DNA from: Burkholderiales bacterium RIFCSPHIGHO2_12_FULL_63_20
GTDB taxonomy: Bacteria; Pseudomonadota; Gammaproteobacteria; Burkholderiales; Burkholderiaceae_C
Assembly (NCBI GenBank): GCA_001770775.1
Contig: MESA01000033.1
Span: 256,417-320,416, forward strand
Direction: 5' to 3'
Length of the DNA stretch: 64,000 nucleotides
Positions within the stretch are counted from its first letter, which is position 1, and every line of letters starts with the position of its first letter. Of the stretch, positions 26,843 to 35,509 are shown piece after piece. A model generated the notes under the pieces. It had not been told where the DNA came from. It was given only the letters and a program-made list of their open reading frames with translations, and ran no database searches. The translations under genes and the position numbers were made by a program.

Positions 26843-26871
26843 AGAAAAAGGCCCGCTTGCGCCGGGCCTTT
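26843..26871 (-). terminator. Rho-independent terminator between rpoZ and spoT
   Basis: On the minus strand AAAGGCCCG (complement of 26863-26871) pairs with CGGGCCTTT (complement of 26847-26855), followed by further Ts. It lies about 50 bases after the rpoZ stop and 60 before the spoT start, so spoT expression would need readthrough or its own promoter. Confidence 0.85.
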
Positions 26872-26918
26872 CAGGTGAACAGACCCTGGCGGCAGCGCCA
26901 GCGTCGGTCAGCGTGCGA

Positions 26919-27122
26919 TCAGGTCGGCACTTTGCGCAGCATTTCGATGCCCACCTGGCCGGCGGCGATTTCGCGCAGCGCGGTCACGCTGGGCTTGTTG
27001 CGCGACTCGATCTTGGGGGTGTGACCCTGGCTCAGCATGCGGGCACGGTAGGTTGCGCACAGCACCAACTGGAAGCGGTTCGGGATCTTTTGCAGGCAAT
27101 CTTCAACGGTGATGCGGGCCAT
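26919..27122 (-). CDS. rpoZ: RNA polymerase omega subunit
   Basis: Omega helps assemble beta-prime and, in proteobacteria, forms part of a ppGpp-binding site. The 67-residue protein reads [20 protein letters not shown] at the start and continues with the conserved [20 protein letters not shown] and [17 protein letters not shown]. Length is normal for betaproteobacteria. It lies 30 bases after gmk in the gmk-rpoZ-spoT arrangement. Confidence 0.96.
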   Translation of the reverse strand: MARITVEDCLQKIPNRFQLVLCATYRARMLSQGHTPKIESRNKPSVTALREIAAGQVGIEMLRKVPT

Positions 27123-27152
27123 GTGGGTGCTCCGGTAAGGTCTGAATCAGAC

Positions 27153-27830
27153 TCAGATCAAATTGAGCGCACGAAACACACTGGACTTGTTCCGACGCTG
27201 AGCTGAGTATTTTAACCGCTGCGCGTGAACAATGCTCTTCAAATCGAACAAAGCCGATTCGAACAGGGCATTGATCACCACAAAGTCGAAATACTGGGCC
27301 TGCGCCACCTCGATGCGGGCGTTGGCCATGCGCGTCTCGATCACCTCGGGGGTGTCCTCGCCGCGACGGTTCAGGCGCTGCAGCAGCTCTTCGTAGCTCG
27401 GCGGCATGATGAAAATCAGGATGGCGTTGGGGAAGATCTGCTTGATCTGCAGCGCGCCTTGCCAGTCGATCTCCAGCACCACGTCTTCCCCGCTCTGGAT
27501 GCGGGCCTCGATCGCCTTGCGCGAAGTGCCGTAGTGGTTGCCGTGCACGTGAGCGTGCTCGAAGAACTCACCGCGGTCGATCATGGCCTGGAAGTCCTCT
27601 TTCGAAGTGAACCAGTATTCGCGACCATGCTGCTCCTGGCCCCGAGGGGCCCGGGTGGTGTGCGACACCGACACCTGCAGGCGCGAATCGACTTCCAGCA
27701 AGGCGTTGACCAGGCTGGATTTGCCGGTGCCGCTAGGGGCCGACACCACGAAGAGGTTGCCGGGGTAGTCCGCATCCGCAGAGGCGGGCAGCGTCACGGC
27801 GGGAGTGGGGGGGATGTGGGCGTTGGTCAT
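27153..27830 (-). CDS. gmk: Guanylate kinase
   Basis: Phosphorylates GMP to GDP. The 225-residue protein has the P-loop [19 protein letters not shown], the GMP-binding [20 protein letters not shown] and the lid/effector segment [21 protein letters not shown] roughly 20-residue N-terminal extension precedes the P-loop ([20 protein letters not shown]). The ATG overlaps the yicC stop by four bases, so it is translationally coupled to yicC. Confidence 0.96.
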   Translation of the reverse strand: MTNAHIPPTPAVTLPASADADYPGNLFVVSAPSGTGKSSLVNALLEVDSRLQVSVSHTTRAPRGQEQHGREYWFTSKEDFQAMIDRGEFFEHAHVHGNHYGTSRKAIEARIQSGEDVVLEIDWQGALQIKQIFPNAILIFIMPPSYEELLQRLNRRGEDTPEVIETRMANARIEVAQAQYFDFVVINALFESALFDLKSIVHAQRLKYSAQRRNKSSVFRALNLI

Positions 27831-28765
27831 TCGATGTTCTGCACTTGTTCACGCATTTGTTCGATGAGCACCTTCATGTCCACCGAGATTTGGGTCAGCT
27901 CCAGCGCGGCCGCCTTGGAGCCCAGGGTATTGGCTTCACGGTGTAACTCCTGAATCAAGAAGTCCAGCCGTTTGCCCACTTCACCCCCCTTTTTCAGCAG
28001 GCGACCGATCTCATCGAGATGGGCCTTGAGGCGCTGCAATTCTTCGTCCACGTCGATGCGCAAGGCATAGGCCGCGGCTTCACTCAGGGCTCGCTCCTGG
28101 GCGGCTTCCGGCGTCACCGCACCGCCTACGGCCTGCAGGGCATCGCGGTACTTCTGAACGAAGCGCTCTTGCTGACGCTGCACCGCTTGTGGAACCAGCG
28201 GCCCGGCTTGCTCGGCCAGCGCCAGCAGACCCTTGAGCTTGTCGTGCAGCACCGCCACCAGGCGGGCGCCCTCGCGTTCACGCGCCTCTTTCAAGGCCTC
28301 GACGCATTGGCGTGCCGCTTCCAGCGCAGCCTCTTCCAACCGAACGGTGGGGGCTGCAGCGCGGCACCAGGTCAGCACCTCGTTGACCGACAGGGGCGCA
28401 GCCTTGGGCAGCCAGTTCTGCACCGTGCCCTCCAGCCTGGCCAGCGTGTTCAACTGATCGGTCTGGGGCTGAGGCCAACCGCTGTCGGCCGCTCGCTGGG
28501 GTTGCAAGCGGAACTCGATCTTCCCGCGTTTGAAGCCTGCCGTCAGCAGCTCGCGCAGGGCGGGTTCGAGCCCGCGAAACTCGTCGGCCAGCTTGAAGCT
28601 GAGGTCGAGAAAACGGCTGTTGACCGAACGCAGTTCGGCCCCCACCGCCCCTGTGGCGCTTTTGCGTGACGCAATTGGCGCATCGCCCTCATCGGTGTTT
28701 TCACTGACGTGGTCGGGAGCCGACGACACCGCGCTTGCGAAGCCGGTCATGGAGTAGACTGACAT
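27827..28765 (-). CDS. yicC: YicC-family endoribonuclease-like protein
   Basis: The 312-residue protein begins [14 protein letters not shown] as YicC proteins do. It then has [20 protein letters not shown] (YicC_N) and ends with the DUF1732-type segment [20 protein letters not shown] and [20 protein letters not shown]. Family members are involved in RNA turnover. Compared with E. coli, an insert of about 20 residues ([20 protein letters not shown] region) follows the first motif. It is divergent from a kinase gene with only 29 bases between the start codons. Confidence 0.93.
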   Translation of the reverse strand: MSVYSMTGFASAVSSAPDHVSENTDEGDAPIASRKSATGAVGAELRSVNSRFLDLSFKLADEFRGLEPALRELLTAGFKRGKIEFRLQPQRAADSGWPQPQTDQLNTLARLEGTVQNWLPKAAPLSVNEVLTWCRAAAPTVRLEEAALEAARQCVEALKEAREREGARLVAVLHDKLKGLLALAEQAGPLVPQAVQRQQERFVQKYRDALQAVGGAVTPEAAQERALSEAAAYALRIDVDEELQRLKAHLDEIGRLLKKGGEVGKRLDFLIQELHREANTLGSKAAALELTQISVDMKVLIEQMREQVQNIE

Positions 28766-28794
28766 GGTTACTTGACACCAGACAAAACTCGATT

Positions 28795-29763
28795 ATGTCA
28801 AAGCCGAAACCTGCCCCGTTGCCCCCGGGCACCGTCGTGGGCGGCTACCAGATTGTCAAGAAGCTCGCAGCGGGCGGTTTTGGCGTGGTCTACCTCGCTG
28901 AAGATCCCGACAAACGACTGGTGGCGCTGAAGGAATATCTGCCCGCATCCCTGGCAGAACGCTCGGCCGGCGAGCTCATTCCGCGCGTCAAACCGGACAA
29001 ACAACCACTGTACCGCCTGGGGCTGAAAAGTTTCTTTGAAGAAGGCCGCTCGCTGGCGCAGATCGCCCACCCCAGCGTGGTGTCGGTCTACAACTTCTTC
29101 CGCGAAAACGAAACCGTCTACATGGTGATGAACTATCTGCAGGGCGATACCTTGCAGGACTTCATCGTCACCGCACGCGAACTCAAACGCGACAAGGTGT
29201 TCCGCGAGTCCACCATCCGCTCCTTGTTCGACGAGATCCTGCGCGGCTTGCGCATCGTGCATCAGTACAAGATGCTGCACTTGGACATCAAGCCCGCCAA
29301 CATCTTCATCACCAACGACAACAAGGCGGTGCTGCTGGACTTCGGTGCCGCGCGCGAGGTGCTGAGCAAAGAGGGCAATTTCATCCGCCCGATGTACACG
29401 CCCGGCTTTGCCGCGCCCGAGATGTACCGTCGCGATGGCTCACTGGGCCCTTGGACCGACATCTACGCGATCGGCGCCTGCATCTATGCCTGCATGCAGG
29501 GCTACCCACCCAACGACGCGCCCCAGCGCATCGAAAAAGACCGTCTGGGTCTGTCCCTGTCGCGGCTGCGCAATGTGTACTCCGACAACCTCATCGAGGT
29601 GACCGAGTGGTGCATGTCGCTCGACCCGCTGGCACGCCCCCAGAGCGTCTTCGCCCTGCAAAAAGAACTGGCACGTGAAACCGAGCGCCGTTACTCCAAG
29701 CTCACCTTCGCCGAGCGGGTCAAGTTGCAACTTGAAAACCTGAAAACCGGTGCCAAAACATGA
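28795..29763 (+). CDS. Ser/Thr protein kinase (PknA/PknB-type, soluble)
   Basis: A 322-residue Hanks-type kinase with no membrane helix. Subdomains are easily read: GYQIVKKLAAGGFGVVYLAE (glycine loop), VALKEYLP (ATP-binding Lys), LHLDIKPANIFITND (catalytic loop with Asp), LLDFGAARE (DFG) and PGFAAPEMYRRDGSLGPWTD (APE and activation segment). HLD replaces the usual HRD, so activation-loop control may differ. The next gene, a PP2C phosphatase, overlaps by four bases, a classical kinase-phosphatase pair. The substrate is unknown. Confidence 0.92.
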   Translation: MSKPKPAPLPPGTVVGGYQIVKKLAAGGFGVVYLAEDPDKRLVALKEYLPASLAERSAGELIPRVKPDKQPLYRLGLKSFFEEGRSLAQIAHPSVVSVYNFFRENETVYMVMNYLQGDTLQDFIVTARELKRDKVFRESTIRSLFDEILRGLRIVHQYKMLHLDIKPANIFITNDNKAVLLDFGAAREVLSKEGNFIRPMYTPGFAAPEMYRRDGSLGPWTDIYAIGACIYACMQGYPPNDAPQRIEKDRLGLSLSRLRNVYSDNLIEVTEWCMSLDPLARPQSVFALQKELARETERRYSKLTFAERVKLQLENLKTGAKT

Positions 29764-30695
29764 GGTTCTCCGTCTACCAGATCAGCCGCAAGGGTGGCCG
29801 CGAGAAGAACGAAGACCGCATGGGCTACTGCTACACGCGCGACGCCGGGCTGTTTGCCCTGGCCGACGGCATGGGCGGACACCCCGAGGGCGAAGTGGCG
29901 TCGCAACTGGCGTTGCAGACCATGGCCGCGATGTTCCAACGTGACGCCAAGCCGGTCCTGGACGACCCCCTGCGCTTTCTGCAGGACGCCATCATGGCGG
30001 GCCACCATCAGCTGCTGCGCTATGCCAGCGAAAAGGGCCTGATCGACAACCCGCGCACCACGCTGGTCGCCTGCATCCTGCAAGGCAATATGGCTTACTG
30101 GGCGCACTGCGGGGACTCGCGCCTGTACTTCGTGCGTGGCAACAAGCTGATCGCCCGCACCCGAGACCACTCTTACACCGAGCTGCAGCAGACTCTGGGG
30201 CACAGCGCCCTGCCCAACGACCGTTTCAACCGCAACGTGTTGTTCACCTGCCTGGGCAGCCCCGGCAAGCCGGTGGTCGATACCTCTGGCCCACTGCTGC
30301 TGCAAGAGGGGGACCGCATCTTGCTGTGCTCCGACGGCCTGTGGGGCACGGTCGAAGACGACATCATCACCGACCACCTGGCCGCCAGCCCCATTGCCGA
30401 ATCCGTGCCTGAGCTGGTCGAAGTGGCGCTGCGCAACGGCGGTGCCAAGTGCGACAACGTCACCATCATCGCCATGGAGTGGGAGTCGGCCACCGACGAA
30501 GTCAAGCCGGGCGTGTCCACCGACGAGCTCGGTGACGAAGTCTTTGCCTCCACCATCCAGGCCAGCCTCGGCAGCAATGCTGGTCCGGGCGACAATGTCG
30601 AGGACGACGACCTGGACGAAGCGGCGATTGAGCGGTCGATCCGAGAGATCAACGAAGCCATCCGCCGCTCCGCCAACGGAACCCGCAAAGCCTGA
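29760..30695 (+). CDS. PP2C-type Ser/Thr phosphatase
   Basis: A 311-residue metal-dependent phosphatase. Conserved metal-binding acids lie in NEDRMGYCY, FALADGMGGHPEGEVAS, WAHCGDSRLYFVRG, LLCSDGLWGTVEDD and KCDNVTIIAMEWE. A charged C-terminal tail follows the catalytic core (VEDDDLDEAAIERSIREINE). It begins within the stop of the kinase gene and almost surely reverses its phosphorylation. The next gene is rdgB after 71 bases; the rph gene often found at this spot in relatives is absent. Confidence 0.92.
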   Translation: MRFSVYQISRKGGREKNEDRMGYCYTRDAGLFALADGMGGHPEGEVASQLALQTMAAMFQRDAKPVLDDPLRFLQDAIMAGHHQLLRYASEKGLIDNPRTTLVACILQGNMAYWAHCGDSRLYFVRGNKLIARTRDHSYTELQQTLGHSALPNDRFNRNVLFTCLGSPGKPVVDTSGPLLLQEGDRILLCSDGLWGTVEDDIITDHLAASPIAESVPELVEVALRNGGAKCDNVTIIAMEWESATDEVKPGVSTDELGDEVFASTIQASLGSNAGPGDNVEDDDLDEAAIERSIREINEAIRRSANGTRKA

Positions 30696-30766
30696 TCAGG
30701 CATGCCATCGCAACGCCAGCATGGCGGCCAGCCCGATCGGGATCTGACCCACGCTGCTGACACCCG

Positions 30767-31441
30767 ATGAGCAAACAATTGATCCTGGCGTCCAACAACG
30801 CCAAAAAACTGCGCGAGCTGCAGGCCCTGATCACCCCGCTGGGGGTGGCGCTGGTCACGCAAGGCGCGCTCGGCATCCCCGAAGCCGAAGAGCCCCACGT
30901 CACCTTCGTCGAGAACGCCCTGGCCAAGGCACGTCACGCGGCACGCCTGGGCGGTGGCCCCGCGCTGGCCGACGACTCCGGCCTGTGCGTCAACGCCCTG
31001 GGCGGCGCCCCGGGTGTGCGCTCGGCGCGCTACGCAGTTGATGCCGGACGCGTGGCCGAAGATGCCGGACGGAATCACATCGACCTGGCCAACAACGCAT
31101 GGCTGCTGGAACAGATGGCCGCCTACGCCGACCGTCAGGCCCACTTCACCTGCCTGCTGGTGGCCGTACGCCACGCCGAAGACCCGGAGCCGCTGATCGC
31201 CGAAGGCCACTGGAGCGGCCAATTGCTGCACGCACCCCTAGGCGAACATGGCTTCGGATATGACCCGCTGTTGTGGCTGCCCGAACACCAGCACAGCGCC
31301 GCTCAACTACCCCCCGAGACCAAGAACGCGGTCAGCCACCGTGCGCTGGCCTGCCAGCAACTGCTGCAACTCATCACCGCCCGCTGGGGCATCGGCACTG
31401 ACGGTCCCGCAAGCGCTCACTGGCCCTGGCAATCCGCATGA
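30767..31441 (+). CDS. rdgB: dITP/XTP pyrophosphatase (Ham1/RdgB)
   Basis: Hydrolyses dITP, XTP and related abnormal nucleotides to protect DNA. The 224-residue protein has the Ham1 signature LILASNNAKKLRELQALITP, FVENALAKARHAARLGGGPA, ALADDSGLCVNALGGAPGVR with the catalytic acids, GFGYDPLLWLP and NAVSHRALA. It is about 20 residues longer than E. coli RdgB, with the extra length at the C-terminus. The stop overlaps the start of hemW. Confidence 0.95.
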   Translation: MSKQLILASNNAKKLRELQALITPLGVALVTQGALGIPEAEEPHVTFVENALAKARHAARLGGGPALADDSGLCVNALGGAPGVRSARYAVDAGRVAEDAGRNHIDLANNAWLLEQMAAYADRQAHFTCLLVAVRHAEDPEPLIAEGHWSGQLLHAPLGEHGFGYDPLLWLPEHQHSAAQLPPETKNAVSHRALACQQLLQLITARWGIGTDGPASAHWPWQSA

Positions 31442-32649
31442 TCACGCTGCAACGCCCTGGTGCCCTGAGCACCCTCCCACCGCTGTCGCTGTACGTGCAC
31501 CTGCCCTGGTGCCTGCGCAAATGCCCCTACTGCGACTTCAACTCCCATGAGCCCAACGCGGCCCTGAGCGCAGGTTCGGCCGGGGCCGGCCACCTCTCGG
31601 CACAAACCGAGGCCCGCTACCTTGATGCATTGCGCGCCGATCTGGAATCGGCCCTGCCGCAGATCTGGGGCCGCCGCGTCCACACCGTCTTCATCGGTGG
31701 CGGCACGCCTAGCTTGTTCTCGCCGGACCGCATCGACCAATTGTTGTCCGACCTCCGCGCCCGCCTGCCGCTGGAAGCCGACGCCGAGATCACGATGGAG
31801 GCCAACCCTGGCACTTTCGAGACCGACCGCTTCAAGGCCTTCCGGCAGGCCGGTATCAACCGCCTGTCCATTGGCGTGCAGAGCTTTGACGATGCCAAAC
31901 TGCGGGCGCTCGGGCGCGTGCACAACCGCGCCCAAGCCGTCGCGGCCGTGGAAGAAGCCCAGGCGTGCTTTGACACCTTCAACCTCGACCTGATGTACGC
32001 GCTGCCGGGCCAGTCAGCCGCCGATCTGGAGGCCGACATCCAGCAGGCCCTGGCGCTCGAGCCCCCGCACCTGTCGCTCTACCACCTCACGCTCGAGCCC
32101 AACACGCGCTTTGCCACCCAGCCCCCAAAAGGCCTGCCCGACGAGGACACCGCCTTCGACATGCTGGATCACTTGATCGAGCGCACCACGGCCGCCGGCC
32201 TGCAGCGCTACGAGGTGTCGGCCTATGCCCGCCCGGGCCACCAGTGCGCGCACAACCTGAACTACTGGCAGTTTGGCGACTACCTGGGCATCGGCGCTGG
32301 CGCCCACAGCAAGATCAGCTTTCCCGACCGCATCGTGCGCCAGGTGCGCTGGCGCGAGCCGGCCGCCTACATGGACAAGGCCGCGCAAGGCCTGGCCTGC
32401 TCCAACGAGCAGGAGGTGCCATTGAAATCGCGGGCGTTCGAGTTCATGATGAACGCCCTGCGCCTCAAGGACGGCTTCGAGTTGCTGCGCTTTTCAGAGC
32501 GCACGGGCCTGACCCTGGCCAGCATCCAGCAGCCGCTGGCCGAGGCCGAAGCCAAAGGTTTGCTGGCTCGTGATCTCGCCCGCGCCTGGCCAACCGACAA
32601 GGGCTTTGATTTTCTGAACGACCTGCAGGCGCTGTTTTTGCAGGACTGA
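31438..32649 (+). CDS. hemW: Radical SAM heme chaperone HemW
   Basis: The 403-residue protein is HemW (formerly HemN-like), which delivers heme rather than oxidising coproporphyrinogen. The N-terminal SLYVHLPWCLRKCPYCDFNS carries the CxxxCxxC cluster motif. GGGTPSLFSPDRI, MEANPGTFETDRF, SIGVQSFDDAKLRALGR and the HNxNYW-type HNLNYWQFGDYLGIGAGAHS follow. It has CxxxCxxC without the extra Cys typical of true HemN. The ATG overlaps the rdgB stop. Confidence 0.95.
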   Translation: MITLQRPGALSTLPPLSLYVHLPWCLRKCPYCDFNSHEPNAALSAGSAGAGHLSAQTEARYLDALRADLESALPQIWGRRVHTVFIGGGTPSLFSPDRIDQLLSDLRARLPLEADAEITMEANPGTFETDRFKAFRQAGINRLSIGVQSFDDAKLRALGRVHNRAQAVAAVEEAQACFDTFNLDLMYALPGQSAADLEADIQQALALEPPHLSLYHLTLEPNTRFATQPPKGLPDEDTAFDMLDHLIERTTAAGLQRYEVSAYARPGHQCAHNLNYWQFGDYLGIGAGAHSKISFPDRIVRQVRWREPAAYMDKAAQGLACSNEQEVPLKSRAFEFMMNALRLKDGFELLRFSERTGLTLASIQQPLAEAEAKGLLARDLARAWPTDKGFDFLNDLQALFLQD

Positions 32650-32672
32650 AACGCATTCGTGCGCTCGCCACC

Positions 32673-33164
32673 ATGTCCGCCACTTTGCTCACCGACCCCA
32701 CCGTCGCGTTCATCGAGCGGGAGGTGGCCATTGACCTGGCCTCTGCCTCGGCAGACCACCGCCCTAGTTCATGCCGCGGCTTCGCCTGCCGCGCCTCACC
32801 TGATCGCCAGCGCCTGACCTTGTTCGTGCGCCGCGAAGAAGCCCGCCAGCTCTTGCAGGATGTCCTGGCGCAGGACGTGATCGCGGTGGTGTTCTGCCTG
32901 CCTGAAACCGAAGCCGCCCTGCAGATCAAGGGGCGACAGATCGCACTGTCCGCGGCCAGCGCCGACGACATGCTCGACATACAGCGCTACCGCGATGCCT
33001 TCATCGACGGCATCGTTGCCCTGGGCTACCCGCGCCCCTTTGCCGAGGCCTACATGGCGGTCGATGTCGGCCAGATGGTCGCCATCGGCTTCCAGCCAGA
33101 GGCCGTGTTCGAGCAGACCCCTGGCCCTCGGGCCGGCCAGCCTGTCGGGCAGGAGGCGGCATGA
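32673..33164 (+). CDS. Small flavin split-barrel (PNPOx-like) protein
   Basis: A 163-residue protein with the pyridoxamine-phosphate-oxidase-like split-barrel pattern: TDPTVAFIEREVAIDLASAS, CRGFACRASPDRQRLTLFV, then IAVVFCLPETEAALQIKGRQ. The end (GQMVAIGFQPEAVFEQTPGP) resembles the FMN-dependent branch of the fold. FMN or F420-type cofactor binding is inferred from fold only. The stop overlaps the start of the next gene by four bases, whose product also begins with a split barrel. It lies 23 bases after hemW. Confidence 0.6.
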   Translation: MSATLLTDPTVAFIEREVAIDLASASADHRPSSCRGFACRASPDRQRLTLFVRREEARQLLQDVLAQDVIAVVFCLPETEAALQIKGRQIALSAASADDMLDIQRYRDAFIDGIVALGYPRPFAEAYMAVDVGQMVAIGFQPEAVFEQTPGPRAGQPVGQEAA

Positions 33165-34522
33165 ACAGCGTCAACATCAGCCCGTTGCGCACCTGTTTTG
33201 AAGGTGCCATCCCCAGCACCTTGGCCACCTGCGCGTCCGACGGCACGCCCAACATCGCCTACCTGTCGCAGGTGCAGTATGTCGACCGCCAGCACCTCGC
33301 CACCACCTTCCAGTTCTTCAACAAAACCCGCCAGAACATCCTGGCCAATCCGAACGCCGTCCTGAAAGTGGTGGACCCGTTCACCGGCGCCGGCCACCGC
33401 CTGCACGTCCGCTACCTGCGCACCGAAACCAGCGGCCCACTGTTCGAGAGCATGAAAGCCAAACTGGCCGGGATCGCCTCCCACACCGGCATGGCCGATG
33501 TCTTCCGCCTGCTGGGTGCGGACATCTACGTGGTCGAGCAGATGGAGACCCACGCGCCACCGAGCGCGCTGGCCGCCACGGCCTCTGACTCGCTGCCACG
33601 CCTGCGCCAGATGAGCGCCCTGCTGGATGGCAGCCAGGACCTCGATGAGCTGCTGGACAACACCCTCTCCGCCTTGCAGAACGTGGCCCAGATTGATCAC
33701 ACGATGATCCTCAAGCTCGATGAATCGGGTGAGCGCCTGTTCACCGTGGCCAGCCGCGGCTACTCGACCAGCGGGGTCGGCTCCGAGATTCCGATCGGGC
33801 ATGGCGTGATCGGGGTGGCCGCACGCGAGCGCACGCCCATCCGCATCTCGCACATGACCAGCGAGTACACCTACGGCAAGGCCGTGCGCGACAGTGCCGA
33901 AGCCCTGGGGCTGCATCACCACCTGGAGACCGCCATTCCCATGCCCGGCCTGCCGGAAAGCCGCAGCCAGCTCGCCGTGCCCATCCTCGCCGGCCAGACC
34001 CTGTACGGCGTGCTCTACGTCGAAAGCCCCGAGGACCTGCGCTTCTCCTACGACGAGGAGGACATGCTGCAGATCCTGGCACATCAGTTCGCCTGGATGG
34101 CCCGCAACCTCGCCTGCACGGCAGCCGTCGATCCGACGCCGGATGAGTCGCCGCGGACACCACAGCCACACGCCACGCGGGGGCCGGCGTCCGACAAACC
34201 CGTGCGCGTGCGCTGTTTCAAGGCCGACCACAGCATCTTTCTGGACGAGGACTACCTCATCAAGGGTGTGGCCGGCGCCATCTTCTGGAAGCTCCTGCAG
34301 GTGATTCAGCAAGAAGGCCGCGACCAGTTCACCAACCGTGAGCTGCGGCTGGCCCCGGACCTGGCCCTGCCCGATATCGCCGACAACCTGGAGGCGCGCC
34401 TGGTGCTGCTGCAACGCCGCCTGGCCGAGCGCACCGACTTCATCCGCATGCACAAGACCGGGCGGGGCCGCTTCCAACTCCAGGTCTCGCGAACGTTGAC
34501 GACTCAGCTCGTGGAGAGCTGA
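33161..34522 (+). CDS. Split-barrel/GAF/winged-helix-like regulator
   Basis: A 453-residue three-part protein. Residues 1-130 form a PNPOx-like split barrel (PSTLATCASDGTPNIAYLSQ, ATTFQFFNKTRQNILANPNA). Residues about 150-320 form a GAF sensor (ALQNVAQIDHTMILKLDESG, IPIGHGVIGVAARERTPIRI, SQLAVPILAGQTLYGVLYVE). The last 110 residues (FLDEDYLIKGVAGAIFWKLL to RMHKTGRGRFQLQVSR) look like a winged-helix DNA-binding domain. The whole suggests a redox- or ligand-responsive transcription regulator; effector and targets are unknown. Its 3' end overlaps that of the convergent E1 beta gene by 19 bases. Confidence 0.65.
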   Translation: MNSVNISPLRTCFEGAIPSTLATCASDGTPNIAYLSQVQYVDRQHLATTFQFFNKTRQNILANPNAVLKVVDPFTGAGHRLHVRYLRTETSGPLFESMKAKLAGIASHTGMADVFRLLGADIYVVEQMETHAPPSALAATASDSLPRLRQMSALLDGSQDLDELLDNTLSALQNVAQIDHTMILKLDESGERLFTVASRGYSTSGVGSEIPIGHGVIGVAARERTPIRISHMTSEYTYGKAVRDSAEALGLHHHLETAIPMPGLPESRSQLAVPILAGQTLYGVLYVESPEDLRFSYDEEDMLQILAHQFAWMARNLACTAAVDPTPDESPRTPQPHATRGPASDKPVRVRCFKADHSIFLDEDYLIKGVAGAIFWKLLQVIQQEGRDQFTNRELRLAPDLALPDIADNLEARLVLLQRRLAERTDFIRMHKTGRGRFQLQVSRTLTTQLVES

Positions 34523-35496
34523 GCCTCGGCGGGCACACCCAGCAACTCCTGCACGGTCTGCACAATCTGCGCGGCCTGCGGCACAAAAGCCTGTTCCAGT
34601 GGATGACTGGCGGGGGTCGGCACATCGGGACTGCTGAGGCGGCGCACCGGGGCCTTCAAAGCATCGAAGACCCGTTCGGCCACCTGGGCCGCCACCTCGG
34701 CGCCCACGCTGCACAACGGGCCGGCTTCATGCACCACCACCAGTCGCCCCGTGCGCCGCACCGACGCCAGCACGGTGCCCATGTCCAGCGGCTTGAGGCT
34801 GCGCAGGTCCAGCACCTCGGCCTGGATACCCTGTTGGGCCAGCGTGTGGGCGGCGACCAGGCAAGTGTGCACCGTCTTGGCATAGGAGACCAAAGTGACG
34901 TCGCTGCCTGGTCGGCGCACGGCGGCGCGCCCGATCGGCACCAGGCCCGCCTCCGCTTCGTCCGTGAGGTCACCCGGCTGGTGCAACAAGGTCATGTCAT
35001 TGAGGAAGACCACCGGGTTGTCATCGCGGATCGCGCTCTTGAGTAGACCGTAGAAATCCGCCGGGGTGGACGGCATCACCACCTTCAGCCCGGGGCTGTG
35101 TACAAACCACGCCTCCAGGTTGTGCGAGTGCTGGGCCCCCACGCCCCAGCCGGCACCAGTATTGGCCAGCACCACCATCGGAAAGGCGAACTGCCCGCCC
35201 GACATGTAGCGCAGCTTGCCGGCACTGTTGACGATGGCGTCCATCGCATAGGTCAGAAACGGGGCGTAGAGCATGTCCACCACGGGTCGCAGGCCGCTGG
35301 CCGCCGCACCCACGGCACACCCGGCCACGATCGCTTCGGACAGCGGCGTGTTGCGCACCCGCTCGGCTCCGAAGGCCTCGACCAGATCGCGGTGCAGCGT
35401 GGCCACGCCCTCGCCCATGAGCATCACGCGCGCATCCCGCTGCATCTCTTCGGACAAGGCGCGGTACAGCGCCTCGTGTGCGGTCATTGTGGTCAT
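34504..35496 (-). CDS. Thiamine-dependent 2-oxoacid/acetoin dehydrogenase E1 beta subunit
   Basis: A 330-residue E1 beta (AcoB/PdhB type). It has RNTPLSEAIVAGCAVGAAAS, NSAGKLRYMSGGQFAFPMVV, QHSHNLEAWFVHSPGLKVVM and a transketolase C-terminal domain (VLDLRSLKPLDMGTVLASVR). The start at 35496 follows AGGAGG (complement of 35505-35510), an unusually strong site lying over the E1 alpha stop; the longer frame to 35733 is rejected. With E1 alpha it should bind thiamine diphosphate and decarboxylate a 2-oxoacid or acetoin. No E2 or E3 gene is nearby. Confidence 0.88.
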   Translation of the reverse strand: MTTMTAHEALYRALSEEMQRDARVMLMGEGVATLHRDLVEAFGAERVRNTPLSEAIVAGCAVGAAASGLRPVVDMLYAPFLTYAMDAIVNSAGKLRYMSGGQFAFPMVVLANTGAGWGVGAQHSHNLEAWFVHSPGLKVVMPSTPADFYGLLKSAIRDDNPVVFLNDMTLLHQPGDLTDEAEAGLVPIGRAAVRRPGSDVTLVSYAKTVHTCLVAAHTLAQQGIQAEVLDLRSLKPLDMGTVLASVRRTGRLVVVHEAGPLCSVGAEVAAQVAERVFDALKAPVRRLSSPDVPTPASHPLEQAFVPQAAQIVQTVQELLGVPAEAQLSTS

Positions 35497-35509
35497 CGTT
35501 GCATCCTCC

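Noticed and set aside
24652..26844. 730-codon open frame antisense to spoT
   Set aside because: The spoT translation on the other strand is unmistakable; this frame shows no domain.
33050..34714. 554-codon open frame antisense to the split-barrel/GAF gene
   Set aside because: The plus-strand gene has clear GAF motifs and start coupling; the antisense frame has none.
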